DNA of 64,000 nucleotides from Sulfuritalea hydrogenivorans sk43H (GTDB lineage: Bacteria > Pseudomonadota > Gammaproteobacteria > Burkholderiales > Rhodocyclaceae): assembly GCF_000828635.1 (NCBI RefSeq), contig NZ_AP012547.1, positions 3,286,001 to 3,350,000 on the forward strand. Direction: 5' to 3'. How positions within the stretch are numbered: position 1 is the first letter of the stretch; each line of letters opens with the position of its first letter. Below, in pieces: positions 45,551 to 54,026 of the stretch. The notes under the pieces are model-generated. The model was not told where the DNA came from, did no database searches, and worked only from the letters and a program-made list of their open reading frames with translations. The position numbers and the translations under genes were made by a program.

Positions 45551-46631
45551 CGACCTTGATGCTGGGGAACTTGCTGGTGTGGTCCTTGGCCTTCTCGGCG
45601 ATCTTCACCGCGATGCGGCGCGCGATGGTCTTGTAGATCACCGTCGCCGCGCCGTCCGGCTCGGCTTCGACGGTCGGCTTGCCGCCGTCCATCTGCATGC
45701 GGATCGCCATGTCGAGCGGCAGCGCGCCGAGCATCTCGACCTCGTAGTCCTTCGCCATCCTGTCGCCGCCGCCGGAACCGAAAATGTGTTCGGCATGGCC
45801 GCACTTGGAACAGATGTGGATGCTCATGTTCTCGACGATGCCGAGGATCGGGATGCCGACCTTCTCGAACATCTTGAGGCCCTTCCTCGCATCCAGCAGG
45901 GCGATGTCCTGCGGCGTGGTGACGATGATGGCGCCGGTCACCGGCACCTGCTGCGCCAGCGTCAACTGGATGTCGCCGGTGCCGGGCGGCATGTCGATGA
46001 CGAGGTAATCGACATCGCGCCAGCGTGTTTCGGTCAGCAGCTGCGTCAGGGCCTGCGTCACCATCGGGCCGCGCCAGACCATGGGCTGCTCGGGATCGAT
46101 CAGGAAGCCGATCGACATCGCCTGGATGCCGTGCGCGTCCATCGGTTCGAGGCTCTTACCATCGGCGGATTCCGGCCGGCCGGCCGGAATGCCCAGCATG
46201 GTCGGCAGCGAGGGGCCGTAGATGTCGGCATCGAGCAGGCCCACCGTGGCGCCTTCGGCCGACAGCGCCAAGGCAAGATTGACGGCGGTGGTCGACTTGC
46301 CGACGCCGCCCTTGCCGCTGGCCACGGCGATGATGTTCTTGACGCCGGGGATCAGCTTGACGCCCTTCTGCACCGCATGCGTCACCACTTTCGAAAACAC
46401 GTTGGCGCTGACGTTGCCGATGCCCGGCAGTGTTTTCAGTTGCGCGATCACCGCCGCGCGCAGGCCTTCGATCTGGCTCTTGGCCGGGTAGCCGAGTTCG
46501 ACGTCGAGCGCGACATCGCTGCCCGTGATCTTGATGTTCTTGACGCTGCGGCCGCTGACGAGGTCCTTGCCGGTGTTGGCGTCGACCACGGTCTTGAGCG
46601 CATCCTGGATGCTTTGTTCGTTGATGGACAT
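45540..46631 (-). CDS. apbC: ApbC/Mrp, iron-sulfur cluster carrier P-loop ATPase
   Basis: Delivers Fe-S clusters to apo-enzymes in the cytosol. 363 residues. An N-terminal MIP18/DUF59 domain (1-90) is followed by a deviant Walker A VASGKGGVGKSTTAVNLA, LLDADIYGPSLPTMLG, VIDMPPGTGD, and the cluster-binding CxxC in HICSKCGHAEHIFGSGGG. All key residues are intact. The gap upstream (46632-46767) is AT-rich with TATATAAT-like runs and holds the probable promoter, but I could not place a -35. Confidence 0.95.
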   Translation of the reverse strand: MSINEQSIQDALKTVVDANTGKDLVSGRSVKNIKITGSDVALDVELGYPAKSQIEGLRAAVIAQLKTLPGIGNVSANVFSKVVTHAVQKGVKLIPGVKNIIAVASGKGGVGKSTTAVNLALALSAEGATVGLLDADIYGPSLPTMLGIPAGRPESADGKSLEPMDAHGIQAMSIGFLIDPEQPMVWRGPMVTQALTQLLTETRWRDVDYLVIDMPPGTGDIQLTLAQQVPVTGAIIVTTPQDIALLDARKGLKMFEKVGIPILGIVENMSIHICSKCGHAEHIFGSGGGDRMAKDYEVEMLGALPLDMAIRMQMDGGKPTVEAEPDGAATVIYKTIARRIAVKIAEKAKDHTSKFPSIKVVNT

Positions 46632-46767
46632 GTGAGGCCTTTGCTGATGACGAAGAGTAGGAGGGATTTGTTCGGTGGCGGATTATCGCTCGGAACCCCA
46701 TACCCGAGTGAATTAGTCGGGATTATATAATGATATATCAGGCTTGGCTTATTTGCCGGGAACGCCA

Positions 46768-47184
46768 CTAGCGAATGCCGACCAGAAACGCCGCCGGCGG
46801 CATGATTGGAATGCCGCGCCATGGATGCATGTCCGTCAGGTGCGGATCGCTGGCAACGATCAACTCGGCCTCGGCGGCCTCGGCCAACGCGAGGAACTTG
46901 TTGTCCTTGGGATCGGGGCAATCACTTACCTCGCCGCTCACCGCAAACAATACTGAACGCTCGCGAAAGCCGTCGATAAACGTCTGGCGCAATGCTTTCG
47001 GGGCATAGCGATCAAATTTCCGGCGCAACAACACCGCCGCCAGTTCCGTCAGCGTTTCTTCACTGACGCATACATCGAAATACAACAACGCCTTTTCCAG
47101 CGCCAGCGCGGGAATCGATTGCGGACGAATCGCGGCGCTGATCAGCACGCCGGTATCGATGACGATGCGCCTATCGAAGCTCAT
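46768..47184 (-). CDS. PIN-domain toxin of a type II toxin-antitoxin pair
   Basis: A 138-residue PIN-domain ribonuclease-like protein of the COG1569 group. Acidic metal-site residues: Asp in RIVIDTGVLISA, Glu in VSEETLTELAAVL, and Asp in CPDPKDNKFLALAEA and IVASDPHLTD. It overlaps the antitoxin gene upstream by 14 bp, the usual antitoxin-first order. Its RNA target is unknown. Lower GC than its neighbours by eye, which fits transfer. Confidence 0.85.
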   Translation of the reverse strand: MSFDRRIVIDTGVLISAAIRPQSIPALALEKALLYFDVCVSEETLTELAAVLLRRKFDRYAPKALRQTFIDGFRERSVLFAVSGEVSDCPDPKDNKFLALAEAAEAELIVASDPHLTDMHPWRGIPIMPPAAFLVGIR

Positions 47185-47437
47185 GCACCAGGCGATTCAC
47201 GTCGGCATCGGTCAGGTCGGCGACACTCGACGGCATCACCCGCGCCCGGTATTGCGAATACCACCGCGCAGCCTCTTCCCGACGCTTCTTCACATTCGCC
47301 AGGGCCTGCATATCTTGTTCCGAAACGACGTAGGCCACGGTCCGGCCACGGCGCGTAACCTCTATCGGCTCGCGCTGCGAACGATCGATCAATTCGCCAA
47401 AGCGGCTTTGCGCTTCGACCGATGTGACGGTAATCAT
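47171..47437 (-). CDS. Phd/YefM-family antitoxin
   Basis: An 88-residue antitoxin. The N-terminal Phd/YefM fold is clear (MITVTSVEAQSRFGELIDRS, then PIEVTRRGRTVAYVVSEQDM); the C-terminal tail (ARVMPSSVADLTDADVNRLVHELR) probably wraps the toxin. AAGGAG lies about nine bases before the ATG. An AATATGGCCATATT palindrome immediately upstream is a likely operator for autorepression. It is followed by the PIN toxin in an overlapping frame. Confidence 0.87.
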   Translation of the reverse strand: MITVTSVEAQSRFGELIDRSQREPIEVTRRGRTVAYVVSEQDMQALANVKKRREEAARWYSQYRARVMPSSVADLTDADVNRLVHELR

Positions 47438-47459
47438 CTGGTTCTCCTTGAACTAGCCA

Positions 47460-47473
47460 ATATGGCCATATTA
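47460..47473. promoter_or_regulatory. Probable toxin-antitoxin operator palindrome
   Basis: AATATGGCCATATT, a perfect 14-bp palindrome 22 bp upstream of the antitoxin ATG, flanked by related AGCCA/TAGCC sequence. Confidence 0.6.
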
Positions 47474-47592
47474 GCCATTTGACAACATTATGCAATGAAG
47501 GCCGCAAGCTTGTTTCCCTTCGTCCTCCGCAGCACCGGCGATGAAAGGCTAGCCGGAACTTCTTCGTCAGCCTTGTCCGGCGGCGATCCGGA

Positions 47593-48912
47593 TCAGGCGC
47601 GGGCGGCGGGCGTCTCGGCCAGCGGCAACTCGACCCAGAACGTGCTGCCGAGGCCCTCGACGGACTCGCAGCCGATGCGGCCGCGCATTCTTTCCACCAG
47701 CCGTTTCGACATCACCAGCCCGAGGCCGGCGCCCTGGCTCGTCCCTTCTTCCAGGCCCAGTCGCGAAAAAGGCTGGAACAGTTCGCCGCGGCGCGATGCG
47801 GGGATGCCGGCCCCGGTATCGGCAATGCCGATGCGCAGGTAGGCCGCGCCGGCCGGTTCGCAGCTCAGGGTCACCGTGCCGCCCCGGCGGTTGAACTTGA
47901 CGGCATTCGACAGCAGGTTCAGCAGCACCTGCCTGAGCAGCACGCGATCGGCCCAGACCAGCGACCCGGCATGGGCGTCGCATTCGTCGACCAGCGCCAC
48001 GCCGCGCTGCCGCGCTTCCAGCTCGATGATCGACAGGCAGGGCCCGACCGCCTGGTCGATGCGCACTGGTTCGATGTTCAGCGTCTGCTCGCCGGCCTCG
48101 ATGCGGCTCATTTCCAGGACCTGCGTCAGCAGGTCGCCAAGATGCTGTCCCGCCGTCAGGATGTGGCCGACGCCGTTCTGCTGCGCCGGGCCGAGCGGCG
48201 CCTGCCGGTCGGCGGCGAGCTGTTCGGCAAAGCCGATCACGGTATTCAGCGGCGTGCGGAACTCCTGGCCCATCGAACGCAGAAACACCGCCTTGGCGCG
48301 GGCGGCCTGCTCCGCCGCGTGCAGCGCTTCGCGCAGGTGCGCCTTCACCTGCGCCCGGCCGCGCGCCACGGTCACGCCGGCCAGCACCACCATCATGGCC
48401 GAGCCGAGCATCGAGGTCAGCATCAGCCCCGGCATTTCCGCCGGCGAAACGATGCTCGCCGGCAGCCAGTTCAGCACCGTCGCGAAATACAGCAGCACCA
48501 GCGCCACCGCCATGGCCACCCCCGTGACCAGCAGGATCGCGACGTTGCCAAAAGTGCTGAGCAGGGCCAGGTTGGCGAGAAAACCCGGCAGCGCGATCGA
48601 GTTGATGCCGCCGCTGATGAAGGCCCAGATCCCGACGATCACGATGCCGCCGATGTTGGTCAGGATCAGGCCCAGCGTGATGTCGGCCGTGACGCGGATC
48701 AGCACCGCGCCGAGGATCGGCGTGACGATGCCGGCGGCGAACAGTACGTACTGGGCCGGCGGCAGGCGGCCGCTCACCAGCAGGATGCCGACCAGCATCA
48801 GCGTGGCGACCAGCGAAATGGTCAGCAGTGCTTTCGCGATGCCGCGGTGGCGCGTGTCCTTGCGCGCATCGTCGCGGGCGTTCGGCGGTACAAGCCAGGT
48901 GATGACGTTCAT
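47593..48912 (-). CDS. Membrane histidine-kinase-like protein lacking the phospho-acceptor His
   Basis: A 439-residue protein with about six membrane helices (about 28-180), a coiled linker, a HisKA-like helix, and a HATPase domain. In the H-box the expected His is Gln216 (SMGQEFRTPLNTVIGF; the usual form is SHEFRTPLN). The ATP-binding boxes look intact: N-box LLNLLSNAVKF (332-340), DTGAG (365-369), and GAGLGL (394-399). ATP binding is plausible, but autophosphorylation at the normal site is not; it may be a pseudokinase that binds or controls another kinase. One base change (CAC/CAT to CAG) would explain it. No response regulator gene is adjacent. A 96-codon frame upstream overlaps its ATG. 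Confidence 0.85.
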   Translation of the reverse strand: MNVITWLVPPNARDDARKDTRHRGIAKALLTISLVATLMLVGILLVSGRLPPAQYVLFAAGIVTPILGAVLIRVTADITLGLILTNIGGIVIVGIWAFISGGINSIALPGFLANLALLSTFGNVAILLVTGVAMAVALVLLYFATVLNWLPASIVSPAEMPGLMLTSMLGSAMMVVLAGVTVARGRAQVKAHLREALHAAEQAARAKAVFLRSMGQEFRTPLNTVIGFAEQLAADRQAPLGPAQQNGVGHILTAGQHLGDLLTQVLEMSRIEAGEQTLNIEPVRIDQAVGPCLSIIELEARQRGVALVDECDAHAGSLVWADRVLLRQVLLNLLSNAVKFNRRGGTVTLSCEPAGAAYLRIGIADTGAGIPASRRGELFQPFSRLGLEEGTSQGAGLGLVMSKRLVERMRGRIGCESVEGLGSTFWVELPLAETPAARA

Positions 48913-49199
48913 TTGCGGGCAAGCCTCCCGGCCCTTGCGGGACCATCGTTATTCCATCGGCAAGCGCCGATTCTAGCCGCGCCGATTTCCGGCACATAGG
49001 ACATATGACCGGTTCGGCAAGCAATTTCCGGGCGGGAAAGGCCCTGTCGGGAACAGGTGATTCCGGATGGGCGAAACGTCGCGGGCGTCGCCGTACCGTC
49101 AGCGCCGACTCCCGGGCTTGCCTTCGCCAGAAAGGTCCCGCGGTCCGGATCAACCGCAGTGAAGCGCGGGCCGGTGGCGATAGGTTTGTTGCGGGCCAT
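48909..49199 (-). CDS. Possible small gene upstream of the kinase-like protein
   Basis: A 96-codon frame whose ATG follows TAGGAGGT closely, and whose stop overlaps the kinase-like start (ATGA). The ribosome site and overlap argue for translation. The protein (MARNKPIATGPRFTAVDPDRG...) resembles nothing I know and carries a dispersed 26-bp motif read as GVGADGTA, after which the frame may be fortuitous. It could be a leader peptide or the remnant of a longer gene. Confidence 0.35.
   Translation of the reverse strand: MARNKPIATGPRFTAVDPDRGTFLAKASPGVGADGTATPATFRPSGITCSRQGLSRPEIACRTGHMSYVPEIGAARIGACRWNNDGPARAGRLARK
49087..49112 (-). repeat. Dispersed 26-bp motif, copy 8
   Basis: Minus orientation, GGAGTCGGCGCTGACG then GTACGGCGAC, inside the small possible gene at 48909-49199. 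Confidence 0.62.
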
Positions 49200-49315
49200 G
49201 AAACCTCCTACGCTCGTATGTGCGGTTGGAGCCTTGTTATTCCATTTGGTTCACGGCACGATGGGGACATGAAAAGCATTTTTCCGCAGTTGCGTCAGTC
49301 CAGGAAGGATTCCCG

Positions 49316-49768
49316 ATGAAATTGCCAACCCTGCTTCTGGTCAATGCGCTTGCCGGATTCGCATCGCTCTCGTTTGCCGCCGACGATCCGCGTTGCCTCG
49401 CGGAGTACAAGGCGGAGGAGGCGCGCATCATGCGCGATGCGGGGCAGGCCGCCAAGACAAATCCGCCGGGGCGCGACCTGAAGGCGCAGCAGCAAATCAT
49501 GACCCCGGTCCACGATGCGCTGAAAGCCGCTTCCGAGAAGGCGGAAAACTGCAATCGGGAAGCCCGCGCCGCTGCTTACCGCGACAACAGGGCCGCCATT
49601 GACTTGCGTACCAGGCAGTGCACCGAAAAGGCCGATCGGCAGCTTGACGAACTGCGCAAGCGCAGTGGCGGTCGCGCCGAGTTGTCGCGCGACGAACAGA
49701 TCGCACGGCGCAGCGGGGAGGACCGCATTCTCGATGAACGCATGGACTGCCTGCGCAAGGTTCAGTAA
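49316..49768 (+). CDS. Secreted hypothetical protein, charged and helical
   Basis: A 150-residue protein with a signal peptide (about residues 1-21, MKLPTLLLVNALAGFASLSFA, then ADDPRC). The mature part is rich in Ala/Arg/Glu, with four or so Cys residues at regular places (RCLAE, NCNRE, QCTEK, DCLRK), suggesting disulfides between helices. The ATG at 49316 has GGAAGGA about six bases upstream. I do not recognise the family. It is transcribed towards metG, 82 bp away. Confidence 0.75.
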   Translation: MKLPTLLLVNALAGFASLSFAADDPRCLAEYKAEEARIMRDAGQAAKTNPPGRDLKAQQQIMTPVHDALKAASEKAENCNREARAAAYRDNRAAIDLRTRQCTEKADRQLDELRKRSGGRAELSRDEQIARRSGEDRILDERMDCLRKVQ

Positions 49769-49850
49769 GCCGGGCCTTGCCCCGGTACAATGCACCCCTT
49801 GAGATGCGGCGGGCCGTACGCCTGCCGCCCGCCCCCGGAAAGACTGCATC

Positions 49851-51980
49851 ATGACCCGCAAGATCCTCGTCACCAGCGCCCTGCCCTATGCCAACGGCGC
49901 GATCCACCTCGGCCACCTGGTCGAGTACATCCAGACCGACATCTGGACGCGCTTCCAGAAGATGCGCGGCCACGACTGCTGGTACGTCTGCGCCGACGAC
50001 ACCCACGGCACGCCGATCATGCTGCGCGCCGAGAAGGAGGGCATCACGCCCGAACAGCTGATCGCCCGCGTGCATGCCGAGCATTCGCGCGATTTCGCCG
50101 GCTTCCATGTCGCCTTCGACAATTACCACAGCACGCATTCGCCCGAGACGCGCCACTATTCCGAGGACATCTACGGCAAGCTCAAGGCCGCCGGCCTGAT
50201 CGAGGTGCGCTCCATCGAGCAGTACTACGACCCGGTCAAGAACATGTTCCTGCCCGACCGCTTCATCAAGGGCGAATGCCCCAAGTGCGGCGCGAAAGAC
50301 CAGTACGGCGATGCCTGCGAATCCTGCGGCGCGGCCTATGCCCCGACCGACTTGAAGAACCCCTACTCGGCGGTCTCCGGCGCGCAGCCGGTGCTGAAAT
50401 CCTCCGACCACTATTTCTTCAAGCTCTCCGATCCGCGCTGCCAGGAGTTCCTGCGCCGCGCCACGCGCGAGGTCTGCAAGGCGCAGCCCGAGGCGATCAA
50501 CAAGCTGCAGGAATGGCTCGGCGAGCCGGGCGAGAACAAGCTCACCGACTGGGACATCTCGCGCGACGCGCCCTACTTCGGCTTCGAGATTCCCGGTGCC
50601 CCGGGAAAATTCTTCTACGTCTGGCTCGACGCGCCGATCGGCTACATGGGTTCGTTCAAGAATTTCTGCGCGAAGAAGGGGCTGGATTTCGACGAGTTCT
50701 GGGGCAAGGGCTCGCAGGCCGAGTTGTACCACTTCATCGGCAAGGACATCCTCTACTTCCACGCCCTGTTCTGGCCGGCCGAGCTGGAACACGCCGGATA
50801 TCGCACGCCGACCAGCGTCTTCGCCCACGGCTTCCTCACCGTCGACGGCGCCAAGATGTCCAAGTCGCGCGGCACCTTCATCACCGCCGAGAGCTATCTG
50901 GCGCAGGGCCTCAACCCCGAATGGCTGCGCTATTACTTCGCCGCCAAGCTGAACGGCACGATGGAGGACATCGACCTCAACCTCGAGGACTTCGTCGCCC
51001 GCGTGAACAGCGACCTTATCGGCAAGTACATCAACATCGCCAGCCGCTGCGCCGGCTTCATCACCAAGCGCTTCGACGGCAAGCTCGCCAGGGTCGAGCG
51101 CAACAGCATCATCGAGGAAATGGCCGGCGCGGCGGACGCTATCGCCCAGTACTACGAGGCCCGCGACTTCGCCCGTGCCGTGCGCGAGATCATGGCCCTG
51201 GCCGACAAGGCGAATGTCTTCATCGCCAACGCGAAGCCCTGGGAAGTGGCAAAGCAGGAGGGAAAGGACGAGCTTCTGCACAGCATCTGCACCGAAGGCC
51301 TCGCCATGTTCCGGCTCCTGAGCCTCTATCTCAAGCCGATCCTGCCCAAGCTGGTGCAGCGCGCCGAAGAGTTCCTCAACGTCGCCCCGCTGCATTGGCA
51401 GGACGCCGGCTTCCAGTTGCCGATCCATCACCTGATCAATCCCTACGAGCACCTGATGCAGCGCATCGATCCCAAGCTGACCGAGGCCCTGGTCGCCGCC
51501 AACCGCGAATCGCTGGAACCCGCGGCCGCGATCGCCGTAGCGCCAGCGCCGACTGTTGCAGAGCCGCACTCGCCGCAACGCCACGCCCAGCACCAGCAGG
51601 CGACCGAAGACAAGCAGCAGGGCCAGGCCAGCCCCGCCGCGCAGCACATTTCGATCGACGACTTCGCCAAGGTCGACCTGCGTGTCGCGCGCATCGCCGA
51701 TGCGCGCCACGTCGAAGGCGCCGACAAGCTGATCCAGCTCACCCTCGACCTCGGCGCCGACGGCACGCGCAATGTCTTTGCCGGCATCAAGTCGGCCTAC
51801 GATCCGGCGCAGCTGGTCGGCCGCCTCACGGTGATGGTGGCCAACCTCGCCCCGCGCAAGATGAAATTCGGCCTCTCCGAAGGCATGGTGCTCGCCGCCT
51901 CGGACACCGACGGCAAGTCGCCCGGGCTGTTCCTGCTGTCCCCGGACAGCGGCGCGCAACCGGGCATGCGGGTGAAGTAG
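49851..51980 (+). CDS. metG: MetG, methionyl-tRNA synthetase
   Basis: Charges tRNA-Met. 709 residues, the long form. HIGH-type motif in [10 protein letters not shown], a zinc knuckle with CPKCG and CESC (about 143-160), KMSKS loop [12 protein letters not shown], anticodon-binding helical domain, and a C-terminal EMAP/Trbp111 tRNA-binding domain (about 605-709, [21 protein letters not shown]). The Ala/Pro/Gln-rich linker before it (about 555-600) holds a dispersed 26-bp motif read as AVAPAPT. The ATG at 49851 begins [16 protein letters not shown]. Confidence 0.97.
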   Translation: MTRKILVTSALPYANGAIHLGHLVEYIQTDIWTRFQKMRGHDCWYVCADDTHGTPIMLRAEKEGITPEQLIARVHAEHSRDFAGFHVAFDNYHSTHSPETRHYSEDIYGKLKAAGLIEVRSIEQYYDPVKNMFLPDRFIKGECPKCGAKDQYGDACESCGAAYAPTDLKNPYSAVSGAQPVLKSSDHYFFKLSDPRCQEFLRRATREVCKAQPEAINKLQEWLGEPGENKLTDWDISRDAPYFGFEIPGAPGKFFYVWLDAPIGYMGSFKNFCAKKGLDFDEFWGKGSQAELYHFIGKDILYFHALFWPAELEHAGYRTPTSVFAHGFLTVDGAKMSKSRGTFITAESYLAQGLNPEWLRYYFAAKLNGTMEDIDLNLEDFVARVNSDLIGKYINIASRCAGFITKRFDGKLARVERNSIIEEMAGAADAIAQYYEARDFARAVREIMALADKANVFIANAKPWEVAKQEGKDELLHSICTEGLAMFRLLSLYLKPILPKLVQRAEEFLNVAPLHWQDAGFQLPIHHLINPYEHLMQRIDPKLTEALVAANRESLEPAAAIAVAPAPTVAEPHSPQRHAQHQQATEDKQQGQASPAAQHISIDDFAKVDLRVARIADARHVEGADKLIQLTLDLGADGTRNVFAGIKSAYDPAQLVGRLTVMVANLAPRKMKFGLSEGMVLAASDTDGKSPGLFLLSPDSGAQPGMRVK
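51531..51556 (-). repeat. Dispersed 26-bp motif, copy 9 (in metG)
   Basis: Minus orientation, ACAGTCGGCGCTGGCG then CTACGGCGAT, antisense to metG in the linker before the C-terminal domain. Confidence 0.66.
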
Positions 51981-51987
51981 GCGCACC

Positions 51988-52263
51988 GTGGCGGAGACTC
52001 GCCGCCTGGTCATCACCGGCCTGGTGCAGGGCGTCGGCTTCCGTTACGCGATGCTGGCGCAGGCCCGCCTGCTGGGCATCAACGGCTGGGTGCGGAATCG
52101 CCGCGACGGCAGCGTCGAAGCGGTGATTTCCGGCGACGCCAGGCAGGTCGAGGCGATGCTGGACTGGAGCCGCAACGGCCCGGCCGGCGCCTCGGTTGGC
52201 AATGTCATGAGCGAAGACGCCAGCGGCGATTACCGGGATTTCGAGCTGCGCCCGACCGCATGA
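51988..52263 (+). CDS. acyP: Acylphosphatase
   Basis: Hydrolyses acyl phosphates; 91 residues with the family signature TGLVQGVGFRYAMLAQA (catalytic Arg) and GWVRNRRDGSVEAVISG (catalytic Asn). It starts at a GTG (51988), 7 bp after metG; the first residues are (M)AETRRLVI. The C-terminus ends DFELRPTA, as usual. Confidence 0.92.
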   Translation: MAETRRLVITGLVQGVGFRYAMLAQARLLGINGWVRNRRDGSVEAVISGDARQVEAMLDWSRNGPAGASVGNVMSEDASGDYRDFELRPTA

Positions 52264-52324
52264 AGGGATGGCGGCTTGTTATAATAGGCTTCAACTATTC
52301 AATCAACCCCTATCAGGAGTTCCC

Positions 52325-52921
52325 ATGGCCGTACTCGTCGGCAAGCCCGCCCCCGACTTCACCGCAACCGCCGTTTTCGGCAACAACGAAATCAAGGAGC
52401 TGAAGCTCTCCTCCCTGCGCGGCAAGCATGTCGTGCTGTTCTTCTACCCGCTCGACTTCACCTTTGTCTGCCCCTCCGAACTGATCGCCTTCGACCATCG
52501 CCTGGCTGAATTCAAACAGCGCGGCGTCGAAGTCATCGGCTGCTCGATCGATTCCGAGTTCACGCACCTCGCGTGGAAGAACACCCCGGTGAACAACGGC
52601 GGCATCGGCCAGGTCGGCTATCCGCTGGTGGCCGACATCAACCACGCCATCTGCCAGGCCTATGACGTCGAAGCCGCCGGCGGCGTGGCTTTCCGCGGTT
52701 CCTTCCTGATCGACAAGGCCGGCGTGGTGCAGCACCAGGTGGTGAACAACCTGCCGCTGGGCCGCGACATCGACGAAATGCTGCGCATGGTCGATGCCCT
52801 GCAATTCGTCGAGGAACACGGCGAAGTCTGCCCGGCGGGCTGGAAGAAAGGCAAGAAGGGCATGAACGCCTCGACCGAAGGCGTCGCCAAGTACCTGGCC
52901 GAGAACGCCGCCGCGCTCTAA
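52325..52921 (+). CDS. Typical 2-Cys peroxiredoxin (AhpC/TSA family)
   Basis: Thiol peroxidase of 198 residues. Peroxidatic Cys in FYPLDFTFVCPSE, resolving Cys in EHGEVCPAGWK, and GVAFRGSFLIDKAGVVQHQVVNNLPLGR. The ATG at 52325 follows CAGGAG by six bases. A strong terminator follows 30 bp after the stop. It could be an AhpC with or without AhpF; no reductase gene is in the window. Confidence 0.93.
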   Translation: MAVLVGKPAPDFTATAVFGNNEIKELKLSSLRGKHVVLFFYPLDFTFVCPSELIAFDHRLAEFKQRGVEVIGCSIDSEFTHLAWKNTPVNNGGIGQVGYPLVADINHAICQAYDVEAAGGVAFRGSFLIDKAGVVQHQVVNNLPLGRDIDEMLRMVDALQFVEEHGEVCPAGWKKGKKGMNASTEGVAKYLAENAAAL

Positions 52922-52950
52922 AAATACAGCACCCCCGGCCCCAACCGGAA

Positions 52951-52981
52951 AGCCGCTCCCCTGAAAAGGAGCGGCTTTTTT
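52951..52981 (+). terminator. Strong intrinsic terminator after the peroxiredoxin
   Basis: Stem AGCCGCTCC/GGAGCGGCT with an 8-nt loop, followed by a run of T. Confidence 0.85.
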
Positions 52982-53062
52982 ATGTCCCCGCTGAAAGCGG
53001 GGACGGTATCCCCCGGCGGGATATGTCCGCGCTCAAAGCGGGGACGGTATCCCCCCGCGGGA
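52981..53062 (+). repeat. Two tandem 41-bp repeats with hairpins
   Basis: Units begin at 52981 and 53022 with TATGTCC. Each contains AGCGGGGACGGTATCCCCC and pairs with CCCCGCT or a variant. They follow the terminator directly; the 53063-53168 rest holds no recognised element. Confidence 0.7.
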
Positions 53063-53168
53063 TTGGCGTCGGCAAGCTTCCAGTCGTAGTCGCCGGGCAT
53101 ACGCGGAGCAGTTAGAATGCCGACGGGGTTCAAACGGGCCTTTCCATATCCGTAGCGGTGGCACGAAG

Positions 53169-53975
53169 ATGAGTATCAAGCGGCTGTTCTTTGTTTTTCT
53201 CTCTGTTTGCAGTTCCCTGTGCTGGTCAGCCTGCCGGCAGCACGATGTCACCAAACCGTCCGACGTGAAGATCAAGGGCGATTCTGTGATGATCGTCGTG
53301 CACCAGTCGTCGACCTACGACGCGCGCTTCTCGACCAAGCGCGGCGTGGACGAGGCGGTGAGGTTCGCCAAGGACCGGAAGATCCCGGTCATCTACCTGC
53401 AGGACGACACGCCCGACGAGTTTTACTTCATGGCGGACTGCCACCCCGACTACTGGGTGTTCTCCGCCGGAGGAGAAGTCAGCTTCGACGTCACGCCGTC
53501 GCACGTGTATATCGTCGGCGGGCACTTGGAGTTGTGCATGTCGACAGCCCTTCACGACATCATTTACCAATGGTCAAAGCGGCCTGCGAGGAACTTCACG
53601 GTCACTTACCTGATGGACGCGATCTACTCGAACGGCAAGCTGATCGAACCCTCCGATCCCTTTTACAAGGATTTCTCCAGGTTCATGGACATCGTGACCT
53701 ACGGCCGGCCCGGCGGCGAACACTGGCCAAAACTGAGCCTGCTCGAAACCATGGGGATCATCATCCGGGAGGATCACGAACTCGACTACCTCAAGAAAGT
53801 GCTGCCGCGCTGGGACACCACCTTTCCCGCCAACTACCGCGTCACGGTGAAACTGAACGACTCGGTGACCAAGGTGCTGCGCACGGCCCCGGGATGGCAC
53901 CCGCCTACCGTGTTGTTTCATTTTGTCGATTCGGCCGAGACTCTTTCCAACCCACCCGCCCCGCGAGGCTACTGA
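53169..53975 (+). CDS. Secreted hypothetical protein
   Basis: A 268-residue protein with a signal peptide (about residues 1-21, LFFVFLSVCSSLCWSA-C). The Cys after it might be lipidated, but the lipobox is poor. The mature protein has alternating beta/alpha character (DSVMIVVHQSS, IPVIYLQDD, HVYIVGGHLELC) suggestive of a Rossmann-like alpha/beta fold. I do not recognise it. Codon use looks less GC-biased in the first 50 bases than the neighbours. It is on the same strand as the CHASE2/caspase operon, 51 bp upstream, with a dispersed 26-bp motif in the gap; membership is possible but not coupled by overlap. Confidence 0.75.
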   Translation: MSIKRLFFVFLSVCSSLCWSACRQHDVTKPSDVKIKGDSVMIVVHQSSTYDARFSTKRGVDEAVRFAKDRKIPVIYLQDDTPDEFYFMADCHPDYWVFSAGGEVSFDVTPSHVYIVGGHLELCMSTALHDIIYQWSKRPARNFTVTYLMDAIYSNGKLIEPSDPFYKDFSRFMDIVTYGRPGGEHWPKLSLLETMGIIIREDHELDYLKKVLPRWDTTFPANYRVTVKLNDSVTKVLRTAPGWHPPTVLFHFVDSAETLSNPPAPRGY

Positions 53976-53978
53976 TGA

Positions 53979-54004
53979 AGAGTCGGCGCCGGCGGCACGG
54001 CGAT
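53979..54004 (+). repeat. Dispersed 26-bp motif, copy 10
   Basis: Intergenic copy immediately before the CHASE2-cyclase gene: AGAGTCGGCGCCGGCG then GCACGGCGAT. Confidence 0.62.
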
Positions 54005-54026
54005 CCGGCCATGACATAATCCTGCC

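Noticed and set aside
52981-53062. CRISPR array
   Set aside because: Only two adjacent units, no spacers and no cas genes.
53169-53975. Lipoprotein call for the secreted hypothetical protein
   Set aside because: The residues before the Cys (WSA) make a poor lipobox.
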